From: Fulvivirga imtechensis AK7
GTDB taxonomy: Bacteria > Bacteroidota > Bacteroidia > Cytophagales > Cyclobacteriaceae
Assembly (NCBI RefSeq): GCF_000331535.1
Contig: NZ_AMZN01000012.1
Location: 1 to 50,448, forward strand
Direction: 5' to 3'
DNA: 50,448 bases
Shown: one piece after another, positions 17,743 to 25,519 of the stretch
Layout: the number at the start of each line of letters is the position of its first letter
Numbering within the stretch: position 1 is the stretch's first letter
The notes under the pieces: generated by a model
Told to the model about the DNA's origin: nothing
The model's database searches: none
The model's input: only the letters and a program-made list of their open reading frames with translations
Program-made: the position numbers and the translations under genes

Positions 17743-18426
17743 ATGCTGTCACAGAATAAAACCATATTATACCTTGAAGATGATGAGTTTACCCGCTTAA
17801 TGGTGCAGGCTCAACTGGAGCAAAATGGCTTTTCAGTACACGCATTTTCCGATTATAAGCAACTTCTCGGAGCTTTGAGTTCAAACGGTTATGATATAGT
17901 GGTTACAGACCTGAATGTGAATGGCTATAATGCCGAGGAGCTGCTTGGCAATATAAAAAGCAAATCCAGAGGGCCTGTAGTAGTACTTACAGCTACGGAT
18001 CAATACGAACATACTGCTGACCTAACCATTTCAAAGCCCTTGACGAGCGATAAAATAGACCTCATCAGACACCTGGCAAATGGTGAGTCTGACGATATCG
18101 ATCTTAGCAAAGTGTACCAGTTTGCCTGTGGGGATCAGGAATTGTTGCAAAGTTATATCACCACCTTTATCGAGAACTATACAAATGACCTCAACGAGCT
18201 GCAAAAGGAGATAGAGAAGATAGATGTCACGGCACTGCAAAATCGTGCTCACAAAATGCTCTCATCCGTGGCTTACTATGGAAATAAGTCATTGAACGGC
18301 CTGCTTCAAAAGCTGGAAACTCAGGGCCAAGACCTTACTCCCAGGCAGTTGAAAGAGACCTATGCCCAAATAAGGGCGCTATCCGGGCAGTTGTTAGAAA
18401 ATGTAAAACATAAAACCTCTGCTTAA
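17743..18426 (+). CDS. Response-regulator receiver fused to an Hpt domain
   Basis: The 227-residue cytosolic protein joins two phosphorelay modules and has no output domain. The receiver (about 6-112) has the acidic pair Asp13-Asp14, phosphoacceptor Asp56 (VVTDLN), Thr83 and Lys98 (SKP). The C-terminal part (about 120-222) is a helical Hpt bundle, with His170 in the phosphotransfer position (NRAHKMLSS). Such proteins shuttle phosphate between a hybrid kinase and a final regulator. The convergent neighbour is an NtrC-type regulator whose stop codon shares the same TTAA, so the two may belong to one signalling route, although that is inference. No kinase gene is in the window. The start is an ATG. 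Confidence 0.85.
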   Translation: MLSQNKTILYLEDDEFTRLMVQAQLEQNGFSVHAFSDYKQLLGALSSNGYDIVVTDLNVNGYNAEELLGNIKSKSRGPVVVLTATDQYEHTADLTISKPLTSDKIDLIRHLANGESDDIDLSKVYQFACGDQELLQSYITTFIENYTNDLNELQKEIEKIDVTALQNRAHKMLSSVAYYGNKSLNGLLQKLETQGQDLTPRQLKETYAQIRALSGQLLENVKHKTSA

Positions 18427-19766
18427 CCCTCCAGTTCATATTTTCTGATCTTATTGTAAAGTGTTGATCTGTCTATTTTTAAAATTCTGGCCGCTTTTGA
18501 TTTATTGAACCTCACCTCTTTAAGGGTTTGCGCTATCAGCGCTTTTTCGCTTTCCACCGCCAGTGATTTCAGGTCTTTTGGCGGGGCAACAGGTGTTGCG
18601 GTAACTTTTTCTTCGCTGGCAATAAGTTCAGGCAGGTTATCAGCAGTTAAATATTCTTCAGTTTCCAGCAACACCGATCTTCTTACCATATTTTTTAATT
18701 CTCTGATATTCCCCGGCCAGTCGTAGTTCATGAATACATCCATAACCTCTTTTGAAAAACCTTTCACATCCCTGCCTAATTCTTTATTGGCCCTTTCCAG
18801 AAAATAATAGGCGTACACTTCTATATCCTGTTTCCGCTCCCGCAGCGGGGGTATATTGATCTGGAATTCGTTGATCCTGTGGAAAAGGTCTTCACGAAAG
18901 CTAGATTCTGAAGAAGTATTGGGGTTCAGATTTTCATTTGTAGCTGTGATCAGTCTTACATCTACGTCAAAATCCTTAGTACCTCCTACTTTTCTAACCT
19001 TTCGTTCCTGAAGTACCCGAAGCAGTTTGATCTGTATTTCATACGACAGGTTACCTATCTCATCAAGGAAAAGTGTACCGCCATTGGCCAGCTTAAATTG
19101 CCCGTCTTTATCATTAATTGCCCCGGTAAATGCTCCCTTTACATGTCCAAATAATTCGCTGGCAGCCAGGTTTTCCGAAAGTGCCCCACAGTCTATCGAA
19201 ACGAAGGGTTTGTCTTTTCTTTTACTTTGTTGGTGGATAAGGCGGGCTATATATTCTTTACCGGTACCACTTTCTCCTAATATCAACACCGACATATCTG
19301 TGCCTGCCACCAGTTCCACATGCTGAACAATCCTTTTAAAATCTTCGCTTTTGCCATGTACAAATTCAAAACCTGAGGTTTCTTTTGCTCCTGTTTCCCT
19401 GGCAGTCGGTTTTTCCAGCGCTTTGTTGATAATGCTGAGGAGTTCGTCCGGGTTGATTGGCTTAGCTATATATTCAAATGCACCCAGTTTAATAGCTTTG
19501 ACAGCACTTTTGATATGTGCATAGTTGGTCATGATAATGGCTATACAGTCGTGTGCTTTGTTCTTGATTTCCCGAAGCAGATCCAGGCCATCGAGATCAG
19601 GCATTTTCAGGTCAGAAAGGATGATGTCATATGACTTTTCATTCAGTTGTTTCAAAGCCATCATGCCGTTTGAAGCATGCTCGCAATCAAACCCGTTTTT
19701 CTTCAAAAAGCCGCGAAGCATAGTAGCAAACGAGGCGTCATCTTCCACTATTAGTATACTTGCCAT
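18423..19766 (-). CDS. NtrC-family sigma-54-dependent response regulator
   Basis: The 447-residue activator has three domains. The receiver (1-120) has Asp9-Asp10, phosphoacceptor Asp52 (ILSDLKMPDLDG) and Lys102 (AKP). The AAA+ sigma-54 interaction domain (about 135-370) has Walker A GESGTGKE, the sigma-54-contacting GAFTGA loop, GGTLFLDEIG (Walker B), FREDLFHRI and WPGNIRELKN. The C-terminal Fis-type helix-turn-helix is VRFNKSKAARILKIDRSTLYNKI. All key residues are present, so it should activate RNA polymerase with sigma-54 after phosphorylation. It is convergent with the receiver-Hpt gene (4-bp overlap) and lies downstream of the PepSY-like gene, from which a terminator separates it. Confidence 0.95.
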   Translation of the reverse strand: MASILIVEDDASFATMLRGFLKKNGFDCEHASNGMMALKQLNEKSYDIILSDLKMPDLDGLDLLREIKNKAHDCIAIIMTNYAHIKSAVKAIKLGAFEYIAKPINPDELLSIINKALEKPTARETGAKETSGFEFVHGKSEDFKRIVQHVELVAGTDMSVLILGESGTGKEYIARLIHQQSKRKDKPFVSIDCGALSENLAASELFGHVKGAFTGAINDKDGQFKLANGGTLFLDEIGNLSYEIQIKLLRVLQERKVRKVGGTKDFDVDVRLITATNENLNPNTSSESSFREDLFHRINEFQINIPPLRERKQDIEVYAYYFLERANKELGRDVKGFSKEVMDVFMNYDWPGNIRELKNMVRRSVLLETEEYLTADNLPELIASEEKVTATPVAPPKDLKSLAVESEKALIAQTLKEVRFNKSKAARILKIDRSTLYNKIRKYELEG

Positions 19767-19832
19767 TTAAGGATTTTGCTTATGGTTATGTCTTTAACAA
19801 ATGAAGGCTGTAAATGTCACTCATAACTTCAT

Positions 19833-19867
19833 AAAAAGAAAGGCCCACTTGGTAAAGTGAGCCTTTC
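19833..19867 (-). terminator. Intrinsic terminator of the PepSY-like gene
   Basis: A 13-bp stem with one mismatch (19838-19850 with 19855-19867, loop GGTA) is followed on the minus strand by five T (19837-19833). It lies 39 bp past the stop of the PepSY-like gene. Confidence 0.8.
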
Positions 19868-19905
19868 AGGAGTTAAAGAAGTGCTATTTGCTGTGAATGT
19901 GATCG

Positions 19906-20241
19906 TTAGTCTTCTATTAACTCTCCTTCTTCATCATATACTTCAATTTCCTTCTGTCCCTGATCATTGGAGAAATGCACCTCATACTCTACTTTGGCCT
20001 CGTCACCATCTTCCGGGGTGTAAGTGATCTTATATGCTTTTTCGATATTCCACTGAGCATAGTCACCATCCATTATGGCATCTTTTACATCAGCAGGAAG
20101 TTGTGATGGGGTGATCTCCGTTTTGGTAGGATCTACATTAACAGTCACTACATCATTTTTTACATCTATGGTTGCATTTGTCGATATTACTGCAGCAAAC
20201 ATTATTGCGAATGCTGCCATAAAAATTTTAGTTAGTTTCAT
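19906..20241 (-). CDS. Small exported PepSY-like protein
   Basis: From the ATG at 20241 the protein has 111 residues. I chose that start because it opens the signal peptide MKLTKIFMAAFAIMFAAVIS; the longer frame to 20271 adds ten residues in front of it. The mature domain resembles the PepSY-like/BLIP-like domains of Bacteroidota: ITPSQLPADVKDAIMDGDYAQWNIEKAYKI, followed by strands VEYEVHFSNDQGQKEIEVYDEEGELI. These are small periplasmic folds, some inhibitory, with mostly unknown roles. The gene is monocistronic, with its own terminator. A TTTTGGCAC stretch 60 bp upstream (20310-20302) resembles a sigma-54 -24 box, but the -12 part is poor. Confidence 0.75.
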   Translation of the reverse strand: MKLTKIFMAAFAIMFAAVISTNATIDVKNDVVTVNVDPTKTEITPSQLPADVKDAIMDGDYAQWNIEKAYKITYTPEDGDEAKVEYEVHFSNDQGQKEIEVYDEEGELIED

Positions 20242-20346
20242 TACTAATAATCTTTTACGGTTAAAAATCATTTCTTTCTCTCGTTACCCTATGATATAAC
20301 TGTGCCAAAACCGGTTGGTACAATTAAAATGCTGATTTTATATTAA

Positions 20347-20505
20347 TAGTGTCTCTAAATAGTGTCTCTAAGAAAATGCCAGTCTCTGCGTTATACTTGT
20401 CTCAAGAAGGCTCTCATACCACAGTACGCTTCACTTTTGGAACTTCGTCCCGCCCTTTGGCACTAACGTTTCGTAAAGCCACTTGGAGTTTTCTTACATG
20501 CACTA
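20347..20505 (+). repeat. Family-1 palindromic element, copy B
   Basis: The body runs 20360-20505, from TAGTGTCTCTAAGAAAA to TTTTCTTACATGCACTA. Its first 12 bases are repeated immediately upstream (TAGTGTCTCTAA at 20347 and 20360). The inner hairpin TCCCGCC-CTTT-GGC is damaged on its right arm. The element lies between the PepSY-like gene and lpdA, which diverge. Confidence 0.75.
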
Positions 20506-20588
20506 ATAATCACCCTCATAAAGGGTGTTGTTGTCCGGGGTGTGGAAAAATCCTACAGGTTGATGTGTAATGGTATACAAAAGTTGTT

Positions 20589-20658
20589 GGATCTATCAGG
20601 TGGACTGATACCGAACAGCCAGTATTAGGTACAGAAGGGACGCCTGCTTTATAGATCC
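20589..20658 (+). other. Candidate structured region upstream of lpdA
   Basis: An outer helix GGATCTATCAGG (20589-20600) can pair with CCTG and ATAGATCC (20643-20658) across a 4-nt bulge, closing a 42-nt interior that could form smaller ACTG/CAGT or TACC/GGTA stems. No known riboswitch core was recognised. The likely lpdA promoter lies downstream of it, so it may not be transcribed with lpdA. Confidence 0.3.
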
Positions 20659-20696
20659 ATAGCGGGAATAGAATTTTTTTCTAAAGGCATTTCGTT

Positions 20697-20704
20697 TAAA
20701 TTTG
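20697..20704 (+). promoter_or_regulatory. Candidate -7 box for lpdA
   Basis: TAAATTTG fits TAnnTTTG exactly and lies 39 bp before the lpdA ATG. The -33 region is only a T tract (near 20675-20680), so the match is one-sided. Confidence 0.45.
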
Positions 20705-20743
20705 CTCTCCCACTATTAAAACAGGAAACTAAACATATAAAAC

Positions 20744-22138
20744 ATGTCAAAGAAATACGACCTTTTAGTATTAGGAAGTGGACCCGGTGGTTATGTTGCC
20801 GCTATTCGGGCTTCTCAGTTAGGGATGAAAGTAGGAGTAGTTGAAAAGGAATCATTAGGAGGCATTTGTCTGAATTGGGGCTGTATTCCTACTAAAGCTT
20901 TGCTGAAAAGTGCTAATGTTTTTGAATATATCAGCCATGCTTCTGATTATGGAATTACTGTAAAGGAGGCAAAGGCCGACATCGAAGGAATGGTGAAAAG
21001 AAGCCGGGGTGTGGCTGATGGTATGAGCAAGGGTATCCAATTTCTGTTCAAGAAGAACAAGATAGATGCTATCATGGGATTTGGCAAGCTGAAGGCTGGT
21101 AAAAAGATAGACGTTACCACTGAGGATGGTACAGTAGAAACATACAGCGCGGATCACATTATTATAGCTACGGGCGGTCGTTCAAGGCAGTTGCCGAGCA
21201 TGCCTATCGATGGAAAGAAAATAATCGGTTATCGTGAAGCCCTGGTATTGGATAAGATACCTAAGAAAATGATCATTGTTGGCTCAGGAGCCATAGGTGT
21301 TGAGTTTGCATACTTCTATAATACTTTAGGAGTGGACGTAACTGTTGTTGAATTCCTGCCAAGAATAGTTCCTGTTGAAGATGAGGAGGTTTCGAAAGCA
21401 CTCGAACGAAGCTTCAAGAAAGCTGGAATGAAGATCATGACCGGTGCCGAAGTTACACATGTAGATACCAAAGGTAAAGGATGTAAGGCAACCGTAAAAA
21501 CCAAAAAGGGAGAAGAAGTAATCGACTGTGACATTGTGCTGTCGGCAGTTGGTATCTCCACCAATATCGAGGGAATAGGACTGGAAGATATAGGTGTCGC
21601 TAATGATAAAGGAAAGGTGATCGTTGATGATTACTATAAAACTAACATACCCGGGGTATATGCGATTGGAGACATCGTACACGGCCCTGCACTTGCTCAC
21701 GTAGCCTCTGCTGAAGGAATCATTTGTGTTGAAAAAATTGCAGGAGAGAATCCTCATCCTCTCGATTATAACAATATTCCAGGCTGTACATATTGTAGTC
21801 CGGAAGTGGCTTCCGTGGGTTATACCGAGGCGGCTGCGAAAGAAGCGGGTTATGAACTTAAAGTAGGTAAATTTCCTTTCTCCGCTTCAGGTAAGGCCAG
21901 CGCTGCCGGCGCTAAAGATGGATTTGTAAAACTGATATTTGATGCGAAATATGGTGAACTATTGGGCGCACATATGATTGGCGCCAATGTTACCGAAATG
22001 ATAGCGGAAATTGTAGCTGTGAGAAAGTTAGAAACCACAGGACATGAAATAATCAAGGCGGTGCATCCACACCCTACCATGTCAGAGGCGGTGATGGAAG
22101 CAGCAGCAGCAGCTTATGATGAAGTGATTCATATTTAA
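20744..22138 (+). CDS. lpdA: Dihydrolipoyl dehydrogenase (E3)
   Basis: This flavoenzyme reoxidises dihydrolipoyl groups with NAD+ in the pyruvate and 2-oxoglutarate dehydrogenase complexes and in the glycine cleavage system. The 464 residues carry the N-terminal FAD motif GSGPGGYVAAIRA, the redox disulphide in GGICLNWGCIPTK, ATGGR, the NAD motif GSGAIGVEFAYFY, the second FAD motif GVYAIGDIVHGPALAHVASAEG, and the catalytic His-Glu dyad in VHPHPTMSEAVMEA. The ATG start is at the normal place. No E1 or E2 gene is adjacent, so the gene stands alone. Downstream lie a family-1 repeat, only 7 bp after the stop, and then a hairpin with a T tract, either of which may end the transcript. Confidence 0.97.
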   Translation: MSKKYDLLVLGSGPGGYVAAIRASQLGMKVGVVEKESLGGICLNWGCIPTKALLKSANVFEYISHASDYGITVKEAKADIEGMVKRSRGVADGMSKGIQFLFKKNKIDAIMGFGKLKAGKKIDVTTEDGTVETYSADHIIIATGGRSRQLPSMPIDGKKIIGYREALVLDKIPKKMIIVGSGAIGVEFAYFYNTLGVDVTVVEFLPRIVPVEDEEVSKALERSFKKAGMKIMTGAEVTHVDTKGKGCKATVKTKKGEEVIDCDIVLSAVGISTNIEGIGLEDIGVANDKGKVIVDDYYKTNIPGVYAIGDIVHGPALAHVASAEGIICVEKIAGENPHPLDYNNIPGCTYCSPEVASVGYTEAAAKEAGYELKVGKFPFSASGKASAAGAKDGFVKLIFDAKYGELLGAHMIGANVTEMIAEIVAVRKLETTGHEIIKAVHPHPTMSEAVMEAAAAAYDEVIHI

Positions 22139-22145
22139 TATTACA

Positions 22146-22292
22146 TAGTGTTTGTAAGAAAACTCTAAGTGCTTTAAGAAAACGTTCCCGCTAAAGAGCG
22201 GGACGAGGTGCCAAAAAGCGGAGCGTACTGAGGAACGTGAGCATTTTTGGGACGAGCGCAATGCAGACATTGGCGCTTTCTTACAGACACTA
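22146..22292 (-). repeat. Family-1 palindromic element, copy C (intact)
   Basis: This 147-bp copy is in reverse orientation to copies B, D and E. Ends: TAGTGTTTGTAAGAAAACTC and CTTTCTTACAGACACTA. It has the inner hairpin TCCCGCT-AAAG-AGCGGGA (22186-22203). In copy D the same stem is TCCCGCC-CTTT-GGCGGGA, so the closing pair has changed on both sides together, evidence that the pairing is kept. It begins 7 bp after the lpdA stop. Confidence 0.85.
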
Positions 22293-22309
22293 CTTAGGCA
22301 TAAAGAGGA

Positions 22310-22368
22310 GGATGTCTCAAAACTTTGGGATCGCGATGACGATATCTTGGTTTTGATGCATCCTTTTT
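22310..22368 (+). terminator. Terminator-like hairpin after lpdA
   Basis: GGATGTCTCAAAAC (22310-22323) pairs with GTTTTGATGCATCC (22350-22363) at 12 of 14 positions, and TTTTT follows directly. The loop is long (26 nt). It lies between convergent lpdA and the DinB-family gene. Confidence 0.4.
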
Positions 22369-22380
22369 GCTTTTCATCTG

Positions 22381-22848
22381 CTAAAAACGGATAACATCTG
22401 CATCAGGGGGTGGGTATCCTAAATGCCGAAGCATCGTCATCATTTGACCCTTATGATGAAACTCGTGTGTCACCACGTGAGTAAAGACTGTCAATGCACC
22501 GAATTCCATTTTGTCACGTCCGGGCAGTACTCCTGAAATACAGGTATCGCCTTCCGGGAACTGTCTTAGAAATTCTGCTACCAATTTATCAACTTTTGTA
22601 AAAACCTGCCTGACCGAGGTAATATCTTTTATCGATTCCACGTCAAAATAGGGGGTATTTTTTTTCATTGAAAAATTGGCCAGCCAATGTATATACACAT
22701 TGGCGATATGTACCTGAAGATGCCGAAGACTTGCCCCTTGTTGATTAATTTCTTCTACAAAGTGTTGAGGAATTAATCGTTCACAGTAGTCAAAAACTAC
22801 TTCACGTGATCCGCGGATCAACTCATATTGTTGATGAAAATGTTCCAT
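22381..22848 (-). CDS. DinB-family protein
   Basis: The protein has the four-helix DinB/YfiT-like fold of presumed metal-dependent enzymes. Its metal-ligand histidines are LRHLQVHIANVYIHWL in the second helix and THVVTHEFHHKGQMMTMLRHLGY in the last, the typical HxxxHxxHHKGQ pattern. The C-terminus PPPDADVIRF is also family-typical. Members act as thiol-dependent S-transferases or hydrolases, and the substrate here is unknown. The start is uncertain: the ATG at 22848 gives 155 residues beginning MEHFHQQYELIRGSR, and a TTG at 22881 would add 11 more. It lies convergent to lpdA. Confidence 0.85.
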   Translation of the reverse strand: MEHFHQQYELIRGSREVVFDYCERLIPQHFVEEINQQGASLRHLQVHIANVYIHWLANFSMKKNTPYFDVESIKDITSVRQVFTKVDKLVAEFLRQFPEGDTCISGVLPGRDKMEFGALTVFTHVVTHEFHHKGQMMTMLRHLGYPPPDADVIRF

Positions 22849-23079
22849 AGAGGATTCTAATTTAATAATAGAATCAGTCAAATTACAACAAAACCTGGTT
22901 TCATTTCTCTAAAAAAATAATCAAATCGTCAGGTGGTCAAACATGGTTTCCTTACTTATTAACTACTGGTTTTTGCTATTTGAGGTACATGATCTTCATC
23001 TGTAAGTGCCTTTGGGTGTGAATGTTGCAGTGTAAAATTTATTGCACAAGACCAATTTGAAATACCTAAAAACGATAAA

Positions 23080-23859
23080 ATGATGAAATCAAATATTTAC
23101 TGGCTAAAAATGTTGTGTCTGGCGTTGGCTTTTATGATAGCCGGTTGCTCAGACGATGATGGAAATGAAGTGGAACCTGAGGAAGAAATTGTTCTTCCTG
23201 ATCCTACTTTTTCCTTCGGAACAGACTCCGACTCTACCGAATTAGACTTTGAATTAATTGGTGATCCCGAGCTTCGTGGAGATAATGCGTATGTATTCAA
23301 TGCCACTGACGAAGACAATGGTTGCGGGCAAATCGGAGGTGATTATATAAAGCTGGACACATTGGGCGCTATTTGGGAAAAAGGCTTCAGTATAGCTGCC
23401 TGGGTGGAATTCCAGGAAGAGCGTTATTTTGAAAGAATAGTAGATCTGGGAAATGGATGGGGCGAACATGGCGGAATGAACATCTCCTTTTCACGACTTG
23501 CCCGGTCAAACAGCCTGGCGTTGACAAGCTGGATAGACACGGACTCTACGACCAACAGGGAAAAGGGTAGATTAATAGCCAGAGATGTGATAGTCAACAA
23601 TAAAATGATGCACTATGCAGCAAGTATTTCACCCTCAGGCGAAATGAAGATCTATATAAACGGAGAATTAGCTGCTGAAAAGGCAGATGGTCACCCTGTA
23701 GCTAATGTTCAGCGTAATAAAAATTACATTGGCCATTCTAACTGGTGTCAGCTTGACCCGGATTTTAAAGGTGTAATGAAAGGTATTTATCTGTTTAATA
23801 AACCCATCACCTCGGGCGAAGTAAAAGCGCTTTATCAAAAAGGCTCTTCGACTGAGTGA
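23080..23859 (+). CDS. LamG-like lipoprotein
   Basis: This 259-residue protein has a lipoprotein signal ending in MIAGC, followed by an acidic SDDDGNEVEPEEE linker, which suggests export to the cell envelope and possibly the surface. The rest looks like a concanavalin-A-type (LamG-like, Laminin_G_3) jelly roll that binds sugars or proteins: NAYVFNATDEDNGCGQIGGDYIKL, FSIAAWVEFQEERYFERIVDLG, MKIYINGELAAEKADG, NKNYIGHSNW and FKGVMKGIYLFNKPITSGEVKALY. Two adjacent ATG codons start the frame. It is followed by a large palindrome and then another lipoprotein gene on the same strand, which probably has its own transcript. Confidence 0.85.
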   Translation: MMKSNIYWLKMLCLALAFMIAGCSDDDGNEVEPEEEIVLPDPTFSFGTDSDSTELDFELIGDPELRGDNAYVFNATDEDNGCGQIGGDYIKLDTLGAIWEKGFSIAAWVEFQEERYFERIVDLGNGWGEHGGMNISFSRLARSNSLALTSWIDTDSTTNREKGRLIARDVIVNNKMMHYAASISPSGEMKIYINGELAAEKADGHPVANVQRNKNYIGHSNWCQLDPDFKGVMKGIYLFNKPITSGEVKALYQKGSSTE

Positions 23860-23918
23860 CAGGTCCGGATCTTTGGCCTCTCAGTGTTGGAGGAGGCCCT
23901 CACAATAGCCTACTTCTG

Positions 23919-24000
23919 ACGTCATCCTGAACTTGATTCAGGATCCCCTGATTAGTTTCTGCACTATTTTAGGGGTTCCCAATCAAGTTTGGAATGACGT
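23919..24000. repeat. Long imperfect palindrome (82 bp)
   Basis: The left arm starts ACGTCATCCTGAACTTGATT and the right arm, read in reverse, starts ACGTCATTCCAAACTTGATT; both end near CCCCT. The arms are about 30 bp with few mismatches. Similar GTCATCC-AACTTG-CAGGATC hairpins are common dispersed repeats in bacteria. It may end the LamG-lipoprotein transcript. Confidence 0.65.
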
Positions 24001-24124
24001 GGTGGCTTTTGAGGTGGCCTCTTCTTTCATTTACAACTTTGTTAGATAAGTAAGTGACTGTAATACAGTGTGTTGTATGGTTGGGTTTGAGATAACAATT
24101 TTGGTAACGAAAACAACAGAAACT

Positions 24125-25354
24125 ATGAAACATTTGATTTTTAAAAATTATACACTAGCAACTCTGTTCATGCTTTTATTTGGCTTTGTACTAGCGGGCT
24201 GTGACGATGATGATAATGGTGATAACGGTGGAGGTATTGTTCCGACCGGCAACTCAGAAACCTATACATTGGCTTCTGTCTCTGATCATGATATAAGTGG
24301 AGAGGTCACTTTTCACGAGCTTTCCGATGGTACTACCTCTGTCGAAATTGATCTTACAGGCACCTCTTCGGACCAGACTTATCCGGCACATATCCATTTT
24401 AATTCAGCAGTGGAAGGTGGCGATATAGCAGTGACCCTGACTTCTGTAGATGGTAATACTGGAAAAAGTACTACTATTGTTACAGAGGCTGATGATCAAT
24501 CGGGCCTGTCATATGAAGAATTACTTGAATTTGACGGACACGTTAATGTACATTTAAGTCCTGGTGATCTGCAAACACTGGTTGCAGCAGGGGACATTGG
24601 TGGCAACGAATTGACAGGTGAGTCTGTTCAGTATGACCTTGCTTCGGTATCAGATCCTGATATTCAGGGTGTGGCTACTTTCCAGGAAAGAGTGAATGGA
24701 GAAACACTTGTTACTATCGATCTGGATAACACAGCATCAGGTGGTACTCATCCGGCACACATACACATGAATACGGCTGCTGAAGGAGGTGACATTGTTG
24801 TTTCCCTGAATAGTGTAAACGGAGAAACAGGTATGAGTATGACCCATGTGGCAAAATTTGATGACGGTGACGCCCTTACTTATGAAGCGCTTATCAGCTA
24901 CGATGGTTATATCAATGTGCATCAAAGCGCTGATAATTTGGGCACTCTGATAGCGCAGGGTGACATAGGTCAAAATGCACTTACAGGTGAAAGTGAGGCT
25001 TATGATTTGACTGCGGTCGATGTACCTGGCGTTACAGGAACAGCTACTTTTCATAAAAGGGCGAATGATGAAACACTGGTAGTGATCGATCTGGCAGGTA
25101 CTACATTTGCCGGTGATCATCCTGCTCACATACATGTAGGCTCGGTGGCGGAGGCGCCTGGAGATATAGCCATTAGCCTGTCAAATGTTAGTAGTATGGG
25201 CATAAGCAGTACGAATATTACTGAAACTGATGAAGGAGAGGCTATGACCTACGATGATCTGATCAATTATCACGGTCACATCAATGTACACTTGAGCGCT
25301 GACGATCTGGCTACATTGGTGGCGCAGGGTGATGTGGGCGCTAATGTGGAGTAA
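24125..25354 (+). CDS. Lipoprotein with three CHRD domains
   Basis: From the ATG at 24125 the protein starts MKHLIFKNYTLATLFMLLFGFVLAGCDDDD, a lipoprotein signal. The longer frame from 24068 adds 19 residues with no role. Three CHRD-like domains follow, each built on PAHIH (at 24383, 24752 and 25121), GDIVVSL-type strands and the INVH(L/Q)SADxL(G/A)TL(V/I)AQGDIG ending. The spacing is 369 bp (123 residues) each time, so the repeats arose by tandem duplication without later indels. CHRD is named after chordin, and its bacterial function is unknown. The protein is probably envelope- or surface-anchored. The family-2 repeat follows 17 bp after its stop. Confidence 0.88.
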   Translation: MKHLIFKNYTLATLFMLLFGFVLAGCDDDDNGDNGGGIVPTGNSETYTLASVSDHDISGEVTFHELSDGTTSVEIDLTGTSSDQTYPAHIHFNSAVEGGDIAVTLTSVDGNTGKSTTIVTEADDQSGLSYEELLEFDGHVNVHLSPGDLQTLVAAGDIGGNELTGESVQYDLASVSDPDIQGVATFQERVNGETLVTIDLDNTASGGTHPAHIHMNTAAEGGDIVVSLNSVNGETGMSMTHVAKFDDGDALTYEALISYDGYINVHQSADNLGTLIAQGDIGQNALTGESEAYDLTAVDVPGVTGTATFHKRANDETLVVIDLAGTTFAGDHPAHIHVGSVAEAPGDIAISLSNVSSMGISSTNITETDEGEAMTYDDLINYHGHINVHLSADDLATLVAQGDVGANVE

Positions 25355-25371
25355 TTGACAGGAAACCAATA

Positions 25372-25511
25372 GGAGCTGTCTCAAAAGACCAGTCATCCCG
25401 ACGTGACGAGGGACCTACTAAGTTATAAGGCAGGTGTTTTGGATCTTAGTAAGATTCTTCCTGCGTCAGAATGACTTTCAGTTTTTGAGTTTGGTCTTTT
25501 GAGACACCTTC
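25372..25511 (+). repeat. Family-2 inverted-repeat element
   Basis: A perfect 15-bp terminal inverted repeat, TGTCTCAAAAGACCA (25377-25391) and its complement (25492-25506), bounds a roughly 140-bp element. The inner parts also pair imperfectly (GTCATCCCGACG against the reverse of CGTCAGAATGAC). It fills the gap between convergent genes and has no coding capacity, like a MITE or a decayed insertion-sequence end pair. Confidence 0.75.
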
Positions 25512-25519
25512 CATCGGTC

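Noticed and set aside
20589-20658. Assignment of the structured region to a known riboswitch class
   Set aside because: No conserved core of TPP, cobalamin, SAM, glycine, c-di-GMP or fluoride riboswitches could be read in it.
22310-22368. Third copy of the family-2 repeat after lpdA
   Set aside because: It shares TGTCTCAAAA with the family-2 end, but the following bases and the far end do not match, so it is better read as a terminator-like hairpin.
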